From: CAVZZG01 sp963779685
GTDB taxonomy: Bacteria > Actinomycetota > Thermoleophilia > Gaiellales > F1-60-MAGs149
DNA length: 64,000 bases
Assembly (NCBI GenBank): GCA_963779685.1
Contig: CAVZZG010000001.1
Coordinates: forward strand, 186,001-250,000
Direction of reading: 5' to 3'
Part shown: in pieces, positions 17,831 to 28,904 of the stretch
Numbering within the stretch: the stretch's first letter is position 1
Layout: each line of letters begins with the position of its first letter
Made by a program: the position numbers and the translations under genes
Notes under the pieces: generated by a model
What the model was told of the DNA's origin: nothing
The model's input: the letters and a program-made list of their open reading frames with translations, nothing else
Databases searched by the model: none

Positions 17831-19113
17831 GGGTGCTCGTCGTCGGCTCGGGCGCGCGGGAGCACGCGCTGGCCGATGCCATGCGCCGTGGCGGGAGCGT
17901 CACGGATATCCACGCCGCCCCCGGCAACCCCGGCATCGCGGCGCTCGCGACCTGCCACGAGGTCGCGGCCACCGATGTCGACGGCATCGTGCGCCTGGCG
18001 GCGGCCATCGCCCCGGACCTCGTCGTCGTCGGCCCCGAGGCGCCGCTCGTCGCCGGCCTCGGCGATGCCCTTCGGGCCGGCGGCTTCGCAACCTTCGGGC
18101 CCGGGCGCGATGCGGCGCGGCTCGAGGGCTCGAAGGCCTTCGCGAAGGACGTCATGCGGGCCGCGGGCGTGCCGACCGCCGAGCGGCCTGACGGTCACCA
18201 CCCTGGCCGGTGCGCGCGACGCGATCGCGGCGCTCGGCGGTCGCGTCGTGGTCAAGGCCGACGGCCTGGCCGCCGGGAAGGGCGTCATCGTCTGCGACGG
18301 GGCGACCGAGGCGGAGGCGGCGGCCGGTGAGCTGCTCGGCCGCGCCGAGGGCGCGACGCTCGTCATCGAGGAACGGCTCGATGGCTTCGAGGTCTCGCTG
18401 CTCGCCCTGTGCGACGGCCTGCGAGCGGTGCCGCTCGAACCGGCGCAGGACTTCAAGCGCATCGGCGACGACGATACCGGTCCGAACACCGGCGGCATGG
18501 GCGCCTACTCGCCGGTGCCCGGCATCGACGCCGACGCGACCGCGCAGCTCGTCGAACGGGTGCACGTCCCCGTGCTGCGCGAGCTCGCGCGGCGGGGCAT
18601 CCACTTCACGGGCTGCCTCTACGCCGGGCTCATGATGACCGCCGACGGCCCCCGGGTGCTCGAGTTCAACGTCCGGTTCGGCGATCCCGAGGCCGAGGCG
18701 CTGCTCGTTCGCATCGAGGACGACCTCGCCCTGCGCCTGCACGGGGCGGCCACGGGGATGCTCGCCGAACGGCCGATCGGCTTCGCCCCTGGCGCGGCGG
18801 TGACCGTGGTGCTCGCCTCCCGTGGCTACCCCGCGTCGGCCGAGTCCGGCGTCCCGATCACCGGCATCGCCGCGGCCGAGGCGGCCGGTGCCCGGGTGTA
18901 TCACGCCGGCACGGCCCGGCGTGGCGACGAGGTCGTGACGGCCGGGGGCCGGGTCCTGGCAGTGACGGCCTCCGGTGCCGACCTCGGCTCCGCCCGCCAG
19001 GCGGCCTACGCCGCGGCCCGGCTGATCGCGTTCGACGGCATGCAGGCGCGCTCGGACATCGCCGCGGCCGCCGCGCGGCTTCCGTCCCGTACGTCCGGTA
19101 GCCTGCACGGACC

Positions 19114-19117
<4 letters not shown>
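17827..19117 (+). CDS. purD: Phosphoribosylamine-glycine ligase, interrupted by a +1 frameshift
   Basis: An ATP-grasp enzyme making glycinamide ribonucleotide. The first 120 codons (MRVLVVGSGAREHALA onward) are in one frame up to 18186; the rest (LTVTTLAGARDAI, VVVKADGLAAGKGV) is in a second frame from 18188 to 19117. Dropping one C of the CC at 18187-18188 gives an intact 429-residue protein, the normal family length. The ATP-grasp core (QDFKRIGDDDTGPNTGGMGAYSP region) is complete. It is the only purD seen, so the break is probably in the data rather than the genome. Confidence 0.93.
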
Positions 19118-20413
<1,296 letters not shown>

Positions 20414-20430
<17 letters not shown>

Positions 20431-21316
20431 GCTCCGTATCGGATCGGGCAAGGTCCGTGAGATCTACGACCTCGGCGACGACACCCTCCTGCTCGTCGCG
20501 TCCGACCGGCTCTCGGCCTTCGACGTGGTGCTGCCGACGAGCATCCCCGACAAGGGGCGGGTCCTGACGGGGATGACCCGGTGGTGGCTCGAGCGGACCC
20601 GCCACATCGTCGCCAACCACATGCTCGGTGTCGCGCCCGGGGAGCTGCCCGAGGTGGCCCGCGAGCCCGGACTCGCCGGGCGTGCGATGCACTGCGTGAA
20701 GCTGGCGATGCTCCCGGTCGAGTGCGTCGTCCGCGGCTACCTGGTCGGCTCGGGGTGGAAGGACTACCAGCGCAGCGGCACGGTCTCGGGTCACCGCCTG
20801 CCGGCCGGACTCGAGGAGGCCGCCCGGCTCCCGGCGCCGTTGTTCACGCCTTCGACGAAGGCCGCCATCGGAGCGCACGACGAGAACATCACCGGCGCGG
20901 AGGCCGCAGAGCTCGTCGGCGATGCCCGCTTCGCCGAGCTCGAGCGCGTGTCGATCGAGCTCTACACGTTCGCCGCCGAGCACGCGGCCGCGCGCGGGAT
21001 CATCCTCGCCGACACCAAGTTCGAGTTCGGCGTCGGCGCCGACGACGGCCTGGTGCTCGCCGACGAGGTCCTGACGCCCGACTCGTCGCGGTTCTGGCCG
21101 GCCGACTCCTACCGGACCGGGATGTCGCCGCCGAGCTTCGACAAGCAGTACGTTCGCGACTACCTCGAGACGCTCGACTGGGACAAGACCCCGCCGGGAC
21201 CCGATCTGCCCGACGCGGTGCGGGACGGTACCGCGGCCCGCTACCGGGACGCCTACGCGAGGATATGCGGGGTGCCGTTCGAGGCCTATCTCGCGGAGAT
21301 GGGGGTGCAGGGATGA
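20414..21316 (+). CDS. purC: Phosphoribosylaminoimidazole-succinocarboxamide synthase
   Basis: SAICAR synthetase: joins CAIR to aspartate with ATP. The 300-residue product has the family motifs SGKVREIYD, LLVASDRLSAFDVV, VECVVRGYLVGSGWKDY and LADTKFEFG. At 300 residues it is of the longer class, not the 240-residue bacterial form. The ATG at 20414 follows GAGAGGAA; a TTG one codon earlier is also in frame. purE and purK, which supply its substrate, are not in the window. Confidence 0.95.
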
Positions 21317-21555
21317 AGGTGACGGTGCTCGTCAGGCCGCGGGACGGGATCCTCGACCCGCAGGGCGAGGCGATCGATCGGTCGCTGCGGGGCCTCGGCT
21401 ACGCGACCGGCCGCGTCCGGGCGGGCAAGGTCTTCGACCTCGAGCTGGACGCGCCCGATGCGGCCAGCGCCGAGGCCCAGGCGCGCGAGCTGGCCGAGCG
21501 TGTGCTGTCGAACCCGCTGATCGAGGGGTACGAGGTGATCGTGGATGGCGCCTAG
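21313..21555 (+). CDS. purS: Phosphoribosylformylglycinamidine synthase subunit PurS
   Basis: The small structural subunit of the PurS-PurQ-PurL FGAM synthetase, which helps pass ammonia from PurQ to PurL. The 80-residue protein matches the family (VTVLVRPRDGILDPQGEAI, RAGKVFDLEL, LSNPLIEGYEV). It overlaps purC by 4 bases and purQ by 11, so translation is coupled. Confidence 0.95.
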   Translation: MKVTVLVRPRDGILDPQGEAIDRSLRGLGYATGRVRAGKVFDLELDAPDAASAEAQARELAERVLSNPLIEGYEVIVDGA

Positions 21556-22213
21556 GGTCGGTGTGGTGTCGTTCCCGGGCACCTGCGACGACCGGGACGC
21601 GATGCGTGCAGTCGAGGTGTGCGGCGGCGAGCCCGTGGCGCTGTGGCACGCCGACGACGATCTCAAGGGCGTCGACGCGGTGTTCCTGCCGGGCGGGTTC
21701 TCGTACGGCGACTACCTGCGATGCGGCGCGATCGCGCGCTTCTCGCCCGTCGTGGCCGCCGTGGCCCGGCACGCCGCCGAGGGCGGCCCGGTGCTGGGCG
21801 TCTGCAACGGCTTCCAGGTGCTGTGCGAGGCCGGGCTCCTACCGGGCGTGCTGCGGGCCAATCATCACGGCCGCTTCAACTGCCTCGAGGCCGAGTTGAC
21901 CGTCGAGCGGGAGTCGCCGTGGACCGGCGAGCGGCCGCCCGGGGACGTGCTGCGGATTCCCGTCAAGCACGGCGACGGCGCCTGGTTCGTGCCCGACACC
22001 GCGCTCGAGGCACTCACGGACTCCGGGCAGATCCTGCTCCGGTACGACCAGGACATCAACGGCGCGACCAGCCGCGTCGCCGGCGTCTGCAACGAGGCCG
22101 GGAACGTGTTCGGCCTGATGCCGCACCCCGAGCACGCGGTCGATCCGCTGCTCGGGCCGACCGATGGCCGTGCGGTCATCGGCGGCCTGTTCAGTGCATC
22201 GCTGATTCGCTGA
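21545..22213 (+). CDS. purQ: Phosphoribosylformylglycinamidine synthase, glutaminase subunit PurQ
   Basis: Class I glutamine amidotransferase that releases ammonia for FGAM synthesis. The 222-residue protein has the nucleophile elbow GVCNGFQVLCE with the catalytic Cys and the His/Glu pair in MPHPEHAVDP. It ends the first purine block; its last 23 bases overlap the end of the convergent lipoprotein gene. PurL, its synthetase partner, is 7 kb further on. Confidence 0.96.
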   Translation: MAPRVGVVSFPGTCDDRDAMRAVEVCGGEPVALWHADDDLKGVDAVFLPGGFSYGDYLRCGAIARFSPVVAAVARHAAEGGPVLGVCNGFQVLCEAGLLPGVLRANHHGRFNCLEAELTVERESPWTGERPPGDVLRIPVKHGDGAWFVPDTALEALTDSGQILLRYDQDINGATSRVAGVCNEAGNVFGLMPHPEHAVDPLLGPTDGRAVIGGLFSASLIR

Positions 22214-23636
22214 GCGTGGTGGTGTAGATCTCGGTGGAGTTGAGACCGCCGGCGCGGGCGTCGGTCCAGATGGGGTGCGCGAGGCCCTTCGCCGCGACAA
22301 CGCCCTGGTAGTCGCCGAAGTTGAACCAGGTGCGCATGCCCGGTTGCGTCGCGTCCGACTCGGACGATGCCGCGGCAATCGGCGTCGTCCACGTCTGCCC
22401 GCCGTCGCGGCTCGCGGTGCACGTGTACATGACGTGGACGCGGGTCCAGTCACCGCTCGAGTCGTAGTAGCAGAGCCAGGCGGTTCCCGTCTGGCGGTCG
22501 ACGGCGATCGCCGGCTGCATCTGATCGCTCTTGCCGATGCCCGTGAACTGGACCGTCGGGCCCGGGTGGAGGCTCGGCGAGAACGTCTCGGAGACCACGT
22601 CGATGGTGCCGTCGGCACCGCGCTCGGCCCACGCGGTGAAGATCGTTCCCGCCCGCGGCCCGGCGGACGTGTCGACCGCGATGGTCGGCCCGGGCGTGAT
22701 GCAGCGGCCCGGCTGCGCGGGCAGCGGCGTACCGTGGCACTCGTTGGCGTCGCCCCCGGATTTCCGCGACTTCTTGCGCGGCTTCGGGGGGAGGTCCAGC
22801 TTGCCGAGCGTCCTCGCCCGGCCGAACCGCACACCGTCGGGGCTGCGCGCGAGGCGGACCACGCCGTCGGTCGTCCAGGTCGCGACCGCGGCGCCGTTCG
22901 GCAGGACGGCGAGGCCGGCGAAGACGGGGAACTGGCGCTTCGTGACCGGGCTCACCGGTGATGTCCTCGACCACGTCCGGGCGCCGTCGTCGGAGTGGGT
23001 GATCACGATGCCGGCACCCGCCTTCGTCATGCGGGTGAAGACGAGGTACAGCCGGTCGCGATGCCTGCTGGAGGCGCCTTCATCGACCACGATCATGGGC
23101 TTGTCGTCGGCGAACGGCACGCTCGCGGGCGCCGCCGGCTTCGAGCCGACCTGCCACGCAGAGGTCGCGTTGGCGCGATGGGCGACGTAGACCTGGGTAC
23201 CGAAGTAGTCCGGCATGCAGCGCGGAATGTGGATGAAGCCGTAGTACTGGCGTCCCTTCAGATCGATCGCGAGCGCCGGATCGCTGGTGCAACCGTCGCC
23301 GCGGCGGATGCCGCCCGGCAGCGGGAGCGCCGCGGTCGTCTTCCACGTGCGTCCGCCGTCGGTGGAGCTGAACGCCCGCATGCCGCCGAACCCGGCCTCC
23401 GTCCCCGACTCGAGGTCGGAGCTGATGTCGTTCGCACCGGCGACCAGCGTCTGCGGGTCGTTCGGGTCGACGGCGATCATGGTCTCGGCCTGCGCGCCCG
23501 GCGTGTTCGAGACGTTGACCTCGACGCCGACACCCGGCGGCCGGGGCACCTTGCCCAGCCCTCCGCCACCGCAGGCGGCCAGCAGCGATGCCACCGTCAT
23601 CGCCAGAGCCGTGCCGGTCAGCGCGCGCGTCTTCAC
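22191..23636 (-). CDS. Secreted BNR/Asp-box repeat lipoprotein (sialidase-like fold)
   Basis: A predicted surface lipoprotein with a beta-propeller of unknown substrate. From the GTG at 23636 the signal peptide runs KTRALTGTALAMTVASLLAAC, ending in a lipobox; a GTG at 23669 would add 11 residues. At least three Asp-box motifs are visible (SSTDGGRTW, SDDGARTW, SRDGGQTW), the blade-turn signature of sialidases and many other propellers. The sialidase catalytic Arg triad was not identified, so enzyme activity is not claimed. A Lys/Gly-rich insert (PPKPRKKSRKSGG) may be a surface loop. Confidence 0.8.
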   Translation of the reverse strand: MKTRALTGTALAMTVASLLAACGGGGLGKVPRPPGVGVEVNVSNTPGAQAETMIAVDPNDPQTLVAGANDISSDLESGTEAGFGGMRAFSSTDGGRTWKTTAALPLPGGIRRGDGCTSDPALAIDLKGRQYYGFIHIPRCMPDYFGTQVYVAHRANATSAWQVGSKPAAPASVPFADDKPMIVVDEGASSRHRDRLYLVFTRMTKAGAGIVITHSDDGARTWSRTSPVSPVTKRQFPVFAGLAVLPNGAAVATWTTDGVVRLARSPDGVRFGRARTLGKLDLPPKPRKKSRKSGGDANECHGTPLPAQPGRCITPGPTIAVDTSAGPRAGTIFTAWAERGADGTIDVVSETFSPSLHPGPTVQFTGIGKSDQMQPAIAVDRQTGTAWLCYYDSSGDWTRVHVMYTCTASRDGGQTWTTPIAAASSESDATQPGMRTWFNFGDYQGVVAAKGLAHPIWTDARAGGLNSTEIYTTTLSESAMH

Positions 23637-23729
23637 GGGCGCGGTATCGGCAGACGGCGGGCGGGACACGAGCGATTCCGTCCGCCGCTACAGCCGGGCG
23701 GCTCGCTGGTCGATACCGCCTGCAGGCCC

Positions 23730-24362
23730 GTGGATCCCGCCCCGCCCCGCATCCTGCGCCCGATCTCCGGCGGTGCCGATGCCCTCCGCCTGGCACGAGC
23801 GGTGGTGCTGATCGCAGGGGTGCGGGAGGGCCGCGACCCGGGCCACGCCGAGCGAGTTGCACACCTCTCGCAGCGGCTGGCGCGGGCGCTCGACCTCGAC
23901 CCGGACACCGCGCACCGGTGCGCCGTGGCCGGCTGGCTCCACGACATCGGCATGGTCGCCCTGCCCGACGCGGCGCTCGCGCATGCCGATCGGGCAGCCG
24001 GGTCGGATACCCCCGAGCTGCGCGCACATGTCCTGATCGGGGCCGATCTGGTCCGGCGCGTCGAGGAACTCGCGAACACCGCGCCGGCGATCCGGCATCA
24101 CCACGAGCGCTGGGATGGTTCCGGCTACCCGGATGGTCGCGCCGGCACCGCGATTCCCGTCGAGGCGCGGATCGTCGCGGTCGCCGACGTCATCGCCGGT
24201 CTGCTGCCAACGGCCGCCGCCGACGCGCGTGCCCGCAAGGCCGCCGCTTCGCGGCTCCGCTCGATGTCAGGGTCGATGGCCGACCCCGCGGTGGTCGACG
24301 CCGCCCTCCTCGTACTTGCCGACGAGGCTGCCGCGGACGGGGCGTATCTCCGCATCGCGTAG
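23730..24362 (+). CDS. HD-GYP domain phosphohydrolase
   Basis: A probable cyclic-di-GMP phosphodiesterase. The 210-residue protein is essentially only the HD-GYP domain: HD as LHDIGMVALPDAAL, the HHHERWDGSGYPDG segment and VEARIVAVADV. The C-terminal part diverges from the usual YRxA region. No input domain or membrane segment is present, so it would be a soluble stand-alone enzyme. The GTG start at 23730 is the last one before the domain; a much longer open frame upstream is a shadow of the lipoprotein gene. Confidence 0.85.
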   Translation: MDPAPPRILRPISGGADALRLARAVVLIAGVREGRDPGHAERVAHLSQRLARALDLDPDTAHRCAVAGWLHDIGMVALPDAALAHADRAAGSDTPELRAHVLIGADLVRRVEELANTAPAIRHHHERWDGSGYPDGRAGTAIPVEARIVAVADVIAGLLPTAAADARARKAAASRLRSMSGSMADPAVVDAALLVLADEAAADGAYLRIA

Positions 24363-24365
24363 GCT
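24360..24365 (+). promoter_or_regulatory. -10 box, leaderless promoter of PAC2 gene
   Basis: TAGGCT lies 6 bases before the GTG at 24372 and overlaps the stop of the preceding HD-GYP gene. No Shine-Dalgarno sequence is present. Confidence 0.5.
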
Positions 24366-24371
24366 TCGTCC

Positions 24372-25238
24372 GTGATCTGGGAGTCACGGCCGACGCTCCG
24401 CAGTCCGTTCATGCTCGCCGCCTTCCACGGCTGGAACGATGGCGGCAGTGCCGCCACGCTCGCTGCCTCCTTCGTGCGCAACGCGCTCGATGCCGAGCGC
24501 TTCGCGCTCATCGAACCCGAGGAGTACGTCGACTTCCAGCAGATCCGGCCGCGCGTCGCGCTGGCGGGCGCCGAGCGCGAGCTCAGCTGGCCCGACACGG
24601 AGTTCTTCCACGGCCGCCTGCCCGGGGGCGAGCGCGATCTCGTGATCGTGATCGGGGTCGAGCCGAACTTCCGCTGGCGGCACTTCGCGGGCGAGATCGC
24701 GGATGCGTGCGGCGCCCTCGACGTCCAGCTGGCCGCCTCCCTCGGCGGCCTCCTCGCCGACACCGCGCACACCCGGCCGGTGCCGGTCACCGGCACGACC
24801 CACGACGCCGACCTGGCGGATCGCCTCGGCCTGCGACGCTCCCGCTACGAGGGACCGACCGGGATCGTGGGCGTCCTCCACGATGCGCTCGGCAAGGCAG
24901 GCGTCCCCTCGGTCAGCTTCTGGGCCGCCGTCCCGCACTACATCTCGGCCAACGCCAACCCCGCGGCGGCGCTCGCGCTCGTCCGGCACGTCGAGCGGCT
25001 GCTCGACACGAGCTTCGACACTGGCGAGCTCGAGCGCGCCGGCGAGGTGTTCATGCGCCAGATCGGCGAGGTACTCGAGGCCGACGAGGAGACGGCGGCG
25101 TACGTCCGCGACCTCGAGGGCCGGGAGTGGGATGACGCCGACGAGGACGACGCCCCGATCCCGACGGGGGACGAGCTCGCCGAGGAGCTTCAGCGCTTCC
25201 TCCGCGATCGTCGCGACCGCGGCGACGCACAGTCGTAG
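24372..25238 (+). CDS. PAC2 family protein
   Basis: A 288-residue soluble protein of the PAC2 (proteasome assembly chaperone 2-like) family, widespread in actinobacteria. Typical segments are seen: FHGWNDGGSAAT near residue 19, PDTEFFHGRLPGG, VIVIGVEPNFRWR, LGGLLADTAHTRPVPVTG and VPHYISANANPAAAL. The acidic tail (EWDDADEDDAPIP) is common in the family. The bacterial role is not established; a link to proteasome assembly is only by name and fold. No proteasome genes are in the window. Confidence 0.88.
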   Translation: MIWESRPTLRSPFMLAAFHGWNDGGSAATLAASFVRNALDAERFALIEPEEYVDFQQIRPRVALAGAERELSWPDTEFFHGRLPGGERDLVIVIGVEPNFRWRHFAGEIADACGALDVQLAASLGGLLADTAHTRPVPVTGTTHDADLADRLGLRRSRYEGPTGIVGVLHDALGKAGVPSVSFWAAVPHYISANANPAAALALVRHVERLLDTSFDTGELERAGEVFMRQIGEVLEADEETAAYVRDLEGREWDDADEDDAPIPTGDELAEELQRFLRDRRDRGDAQS

Positions 25239-25265
25239 CCTGACCCCAGGCTGTCAAGGCCCGGC

Positions 25266-26603
25266 TTGTGCGTGCCGATGCTTGCGCGGATGGACGATGG
25301 GTCGGCGGAGATCCGTGCTGCTCGCCAACGCCGTGAAGGACGCCTCGGCTCGCGGGAGCGGCTGGTCGAAGGCCTGAGCGCGGCCGGCATGGCGCTGGCT
25401 GCGGTCGCCCTGGCCGCACGCTCGGCCGGGGGCTGGCATGGGACGGACCTCGTCGTGGCGGGCGGGCTGGTCGTGATGCTGGCCGTGCTCACCAACGTCG
25501 AGCTCGAGGTCGGTGCGGGTGCGGCCGTACCGACGCAGCTCGCGTTCGTGCCGCTCCTCTTCCTGATTCCCGCCGGCGCAGTGCCCGCGGCGGTCGTTTG
25601 CGGCTACCTCGCGGGCGCACTGTTCGGCCGCGGGCCGCTCGCGCGGCGACTGCTCCTGGCAGTCAGCTCGTGCTGGTTCTCGGTGGCGCCGGCACTGGTG
25701 GTGCTCGTCGCCCGTCCGCCGGCGTCGGGGGTGGAACTGGCCAAGATCTGCGCGGTGGCGCTCGCCGCCCAGATCGCGGGCGACCTCGTCAACTGGCGCC
25801 TGCACGACATCGCGCTGGGCACCGCGCGAGGCCCGACCTGGACGAACGCGGCCTGGCTGTACGCGATCGACATCGCTCTGACCCCGGTCGGGTTGCTCGT
25901 CGTCCTGGCCACGCCCGCGGCGCGCTTCGCTTTCGTGCTGCCGGTCGCCGTCGTGGCCCTGCTCGAGTTGCATCGCCGCGAGCGGGCCGGGCGGCTCGAC
26001 TCGCTCGAGGACCTCTCGCGCGCATATCGCGGAACGGCACTGCTCCTCGGCGAGATGATCGAGGGTGATGACGCCTACACCGGCGCCCACTCGGCGGGCG
26101 TGGTGGAACTCGCCACCCGGGTGGCGCGGGAGCTCTCCTTCGGCGGGCCCCAGGCCCTGCGCGACGTCGAGTTCGCCGCGCTGCTGCACGACATCGGAAA
26201 GACCAAGATCCCCAAGGAGATCCTCCACAAGCCAGGGCCGCTGGACGATCAGGAGTGGCGCATCATGAAGCTGCATCCCGTGATCGGGGCCGACATGCTC
26301 ACCAGCGCCGGCGGCGTCCTGGCGGGGATCGCCATCGCCGTGCGCCACCACCACGAGCGCTGGGATGGCGGCGGGTATCCGGATGGGCTCCGTGGCGAGC
26401 AGATTCCGTTGCTGAGCCGGATCCTGGCCGTCTGCGACACCTACAACGCGATCACGACCGAGCGACCATATCGGGCCGCGCGGAGCGCGGCAGCGGCCTA
26501 CGAGGAGCTCGAGCTGGGGTCGGGCACCCAGTTCGACCCGCGGGTCGTCGCCGCCCTGGTGCGGCTGTTGGCGCATCGCGGCGCCGGTGAGCTGGCCGCG
26601 TGA
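25266..26603 (+). CDS. Membrane HD-GYP domain protein
   Basis: A predicted membrane-bound c-di-GMP phosphodiesterase of 445 residues. The first 225 residues hold several hydrophobic helices (about five to seven), resembling a membrane sensor region. The C-terminal HD-GYP domain is complete: HSAGV, HDIGKTKIPKEILHKPG, HHHERWDGGGYPDGL and AVCDTYNAITTERPYR. The GTG at 25266 is the longest start; ATGs at 25278 and 25290 are equally possible. It is the second HD-GYP protein within 3 kb. A PilZ receptor is also in the window, but no GGDEF cyclase was seen. Confidence 0.9.
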   Translation: MCVPMLARMDDGSAEIRAARQRREGRLGSRERLVEGLSAAGMALAAVALAARSAGGWHGTDLVVAGGLVVMLAVLTNVELEVGAGAAVPTQLAFVPLLFLIPAGAVPAAVVCGYLAGALFGRGPLARRLLLAVSSCWFSVAPALVVLVARPPASGVELAKICAVALAAQIAGDLVNWRLHDIALGTARGPTWTNAAWLYAIDIALTPVGLLVVLATPAARFAFVLPVAVVALLELHRRERAGRLDSLEDLSRAYRGTALLLGEMIEGDDAYTGAHSAGVVELATRVARELSFGGPQALRDVEFAALLHDIGKTKIPKEILHKPGPLDDQEWRIMKLHPVIGADMLTSAGGVLAGIAIAVRHHHERWDGGGYPDGLRGEQIPLLSRILAVCDTYNAITTERPYRAARSAAAAYEELELGSGTQFDPRVVAALVRLLAHRGAGELAA

Positions 26604-26737
26604 CACGACCGTGATATCCCTCAGCTGAGCGATGAACGACCGGGGCCGGATCTTCACGATACCTACGTCCCCCCGAGTCGCCCTTCTCTCCCCGGGCGTG
26701 ATCGAAAGCGACGGGCTTCATCTTGATCAGAACCCGC

Positions 26738-27313
26738 ATGCGAACCCTCTGCTTGCTCGCCGTCGCCGGCTCCGCGCTGGCCGGTGCGAGCAACGCAAGC
26801 GCCGCCTGCACGGGCGGCTCGTCCCAGACCTTCAAGCAGTGGGGCGATCTCAACTACTACAGCCTGATCACCAACGGCGGTTTCGAGTCGACCTCGCCGG
26901 CGTGGGCCTTCACGGGCGGCGCCGGGATCGTGAGCGGCAACGAGACGTTCAACCTGAACAGCAAGAACGACCGGCGCAGCGCCTCCGTGCCCGCCTCCGC
27001 CACCGCCACCACGCCGAGCTTCTGCGTGCAGCTCGACACCCCGCTGGCCAGGTTCGTGGCGAAGACCGGATCCGGCCCGACCGCCACGATGCGGGTCGAC
27101 CTGCTGTGTCCCGCCAGCGGTGGTGGCTCCACGGCGGTGACCGTGGCGCGGTTCGGCGGCTCGAGCAGCTGGGCGCCCTCGCCGCAGATCCCGGTGACGG
27201 CCTGCGGGCCGGCTGGCGCCGGTTCCGTCTCCGTCCAGATGCGCGTCGTGGCCGAGACGGGGTCGTGGCAGGTGGACGACTTCTACCTCGATCCGTACAA
27301 GAAGGTCAGGTAG
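26738..27313 (+). CDS. Secreted hypothetical protein
   Basis: A 191-residue protein with a clear signal peptide (MRTLCLLAVAGSALAGASNASA, cleavage probably after Ala). The mature part begins CTGGSSQTF and is rich in Ser, Thr, Gly and aromatic residues, like a small beta-sandwich (NYYSLITNGGFES, GSWQVDDFYLDPY). The NGGFE...DDFYLDP pattern resembles carbohydrate-binding-type jelly-roll modules, but this is a weak likeness. Three further Cys could form disulfides with the first. A TTG at 26723 would add five residues. Function unknown. Confidence 0.75.
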   Translation: MRTLCLLAVAGSALAGASNASAACTGGSSQTFKQWGDLNYYSLITNGGFESTSPAWAFTGGAGIVSGNETFNLNSKNDRRSASVPASATATTPSFCVQLDTPLARFVAKTGSGPTATMRVDLLCPASGGGSTAVTVARFGGSSSWAPSPQIPVTACGPAGAGSVSVQMRVVAETGSWQVDDFYLDPYKKVR

Positions 27314-27356
27314 CCGCCTTCTCAAGCGGGTCGCGGCCCGTGCCGATAGGCGACGC

Positions 27357-28037
27357 ATGGTCACGGACGCTCGTGCCGATGCTGACGCCGATCTGGTCGC
27401 GACCTACGAGCAGGTGCATGGCGCTCGGCTTTCGCCCGCCGCCTTCGCGGTAGCCCTCGACCGGGGGACGCTACCGCTGCCGGATGTCGAGCGACTGTCG
27501 CTGACTGCCTTGCTCGCCGCCACGGAGCGCTTCCCGTGGAGCCGGCGGCTTCGCGACCGGCTGTGGCGGTTCGTGTGGGCGCATGGCCGAAGCGACCTCG
27601 TCCCGCACGTCGCGCGAGCCGCGCGCGCATCCGGTGCGGCACTCTCGGCGCGTCTCCTGATCCACGACGGCGAGCGCCGCTTCGCCGACGGCGACGTGGC
27701 CGGCGCGGTGGGCCAGTTCCGGGCCGCGGTCGACGACGACCCGGCCTGTGCGGAGGCATGGAACGACCTGGGCGTGGCGCTGCACGCGCTCGGGCGCCCC
27801 GGCGCCGTCGAGTCGGTGACGACCGGCCTCATGGTCGGCGGCGAGACCGGCTCGGACTGCCTGGTCAACCGGGCCGCGATCCTCCTCGACCTCGGACGAC
27901 CCGCCGAGGCCCGGCGCGATGCGGCGCGCGGGCTCGCCCTCGACCCTGGTAACGCCGAGCTGGGCGCGGTCCTGGCGGCCACCACGTCCGCGCTCGACCC
28001 GCTCGGTTTCGACGATCGCATCCGGCTCGCCGCCTGA
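27357..28037 (+). CDS. Tetratricopeptide-repeat protein
   Basis: A 226-residue soluble protein. The C-terminal half carries TPR-like helices (FADGDVAGAVGQFRAAVDDDPACAEAWNDLGVALHALGR region, then LLDLGRPAEARRDAARGLALDPGN). The N-terminal half is helical without a known domain. It is followed after 11 bases by a methyltransferase-like gene, so the two probably share a transcript. TPRs usually mediate protein contacts; the partner is unknown. Confidence 0.75.
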   Translation: MVTDARADADADLVATYEQVHGARLSPAAFAVALDRGTLPLPDVERLSLTALLAATERFPWSRRLRDRLWRFVWAHGRSDLVPHVARAARASGAALSARLLIHDGERRFADGDVAGAVGQFRAAVDDDPACAEAWNDLGVALHALGRPGAVESVTTGLMVGGETGSDCLVNRAAILLDLGRPAEARRDAARGLALDPGNAELGAVLAATTSALDPLGFDDRIRLAA

Positions 28038-28048
28038 GGAGGCACCCG

Positions 28049-28741
28049 TTGCACCTGCTCGACCGATACGTCCTCGACCCGCACGCACCGTGGGTCGGCG
28101 CCGTGGTCCGCGACTACGGCGTGCCCGGCATGATCTCCGACGAGGAGCGGCGCTACTACGAGTGGATCGGCACCGCGTACGCGGGGTTCGGCGAAGTGGT
28201 GGAGCTGGGGCCATGGCTCGGCCGGTCGACCCTCCACATCGTCCGGGGCCTGATGGCGAGCGCCGCCTTCTCCGGCCGCCGCTTGCACGTCGTCGACGAC
28301 TTCGTGTGGCGGTCGTCCTGGATGGATTCCTACTACGAGCGGCCCGACCGCCCGGGCGACGGCGAGTCCTTCCAGCCGATCTTCGAGCGGTACGTCGCGC
28401 CGATCGCGGACCTGCTCGAGGTGCGGCGGGCGCGGATCGCCGACCACGGCGACAACTCGTTCCTGCCGCCGCTGGCCTGGGACGGCGAACCGATCGAGAT
28501 CGCGTACATCGATTGCGGCCGCACGTTCGAGGTCAACGAAGCCTGGTACGAGGCCCTCGGGCCCTCGTTCATCCCGGACCGGACGCTCGTCATCATGCAG
28601 GACTGGCAGCTCTACAAGGAGCAGCCGCCGCAGCCGTACAACCAGACCAAGGAGTTCACCGATTCCAAGGGGCCGGCACTCGAACTGCTCCACGAGATCG
28701 TCGGCGGCGCGATCGGCACGTTCCTCTATCGCGGGCCCTGA
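28049..28741 (+). CDS. Class I SAM-dependent methyltransferase-like protein
   Basis: A 230-residue protein with a Rossmann-like motif I (VVELGPWLGRST, near residue 50), a possible motif II acidic residue (LHVVDDFVW) and a later DGEPIEIAYIDCGRTFEV segment that resembles the acidic metal/SAM region of the Methyltransf_24 and cephalosporin-hydroxylase-like groups. The substrate cannot be told. The TTG start has a strong GAGGAGG ribosome-binding site. It follows the TPR gene and is the last gene before a low-GC patch. Confidence 0.7.
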   Translation: MHLLDRYVLDPHAPWVGAVVRDYGVPGMISDEERRYYEWIGTAYAGFGEVVELGPWLGRSTLHIVRGLMASAAFSGRRLHVVDDFVWRSSWMDSYYERPDRPGDGESFQPIFERYVAPIADLLEVRRARIADHGDNSFLPPLAWDGEPIEIAYIDCGRTFEVNEAWYEALGPSFIPDRTLVIMQDWQLYKEQPPQPYNQTKEFTDSKGPALELLHEIVGGAIGTFLYRGP

Positions 28742-28838
28742 GCCTGAATAGACCGGAGGCCGCGGTGCCCCAGCCCCGCGACCTCCCTGTCCAGTGCGCT
28801 CCTGCGACGCCCCCCCAGGCATCACAACCCCCCGGGCG

Positions 28839-28904
28839 CTTCTGAAGATAAAGAGACAGTAGATTCGTACGGCTTGCGATACGGAAGTACAACTTTCTCA
28901 GAAG
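28839..28904. other. Low-GC patch with a long-spaced inverted repeat
   Basis: Unlike its surroundings, this stretch is A/T-rich (TCTGAAGATAAAGAGACAG and following). CTTCTGA (28839-28845) and TCAGAAG (28898-28904) are exact inverted repeats 52 bases apart, the second covering the stop codon of the next gene. It lies between convergent genes and may act as a shared terminator or be the scar of an insertion. Confidence 0.5.
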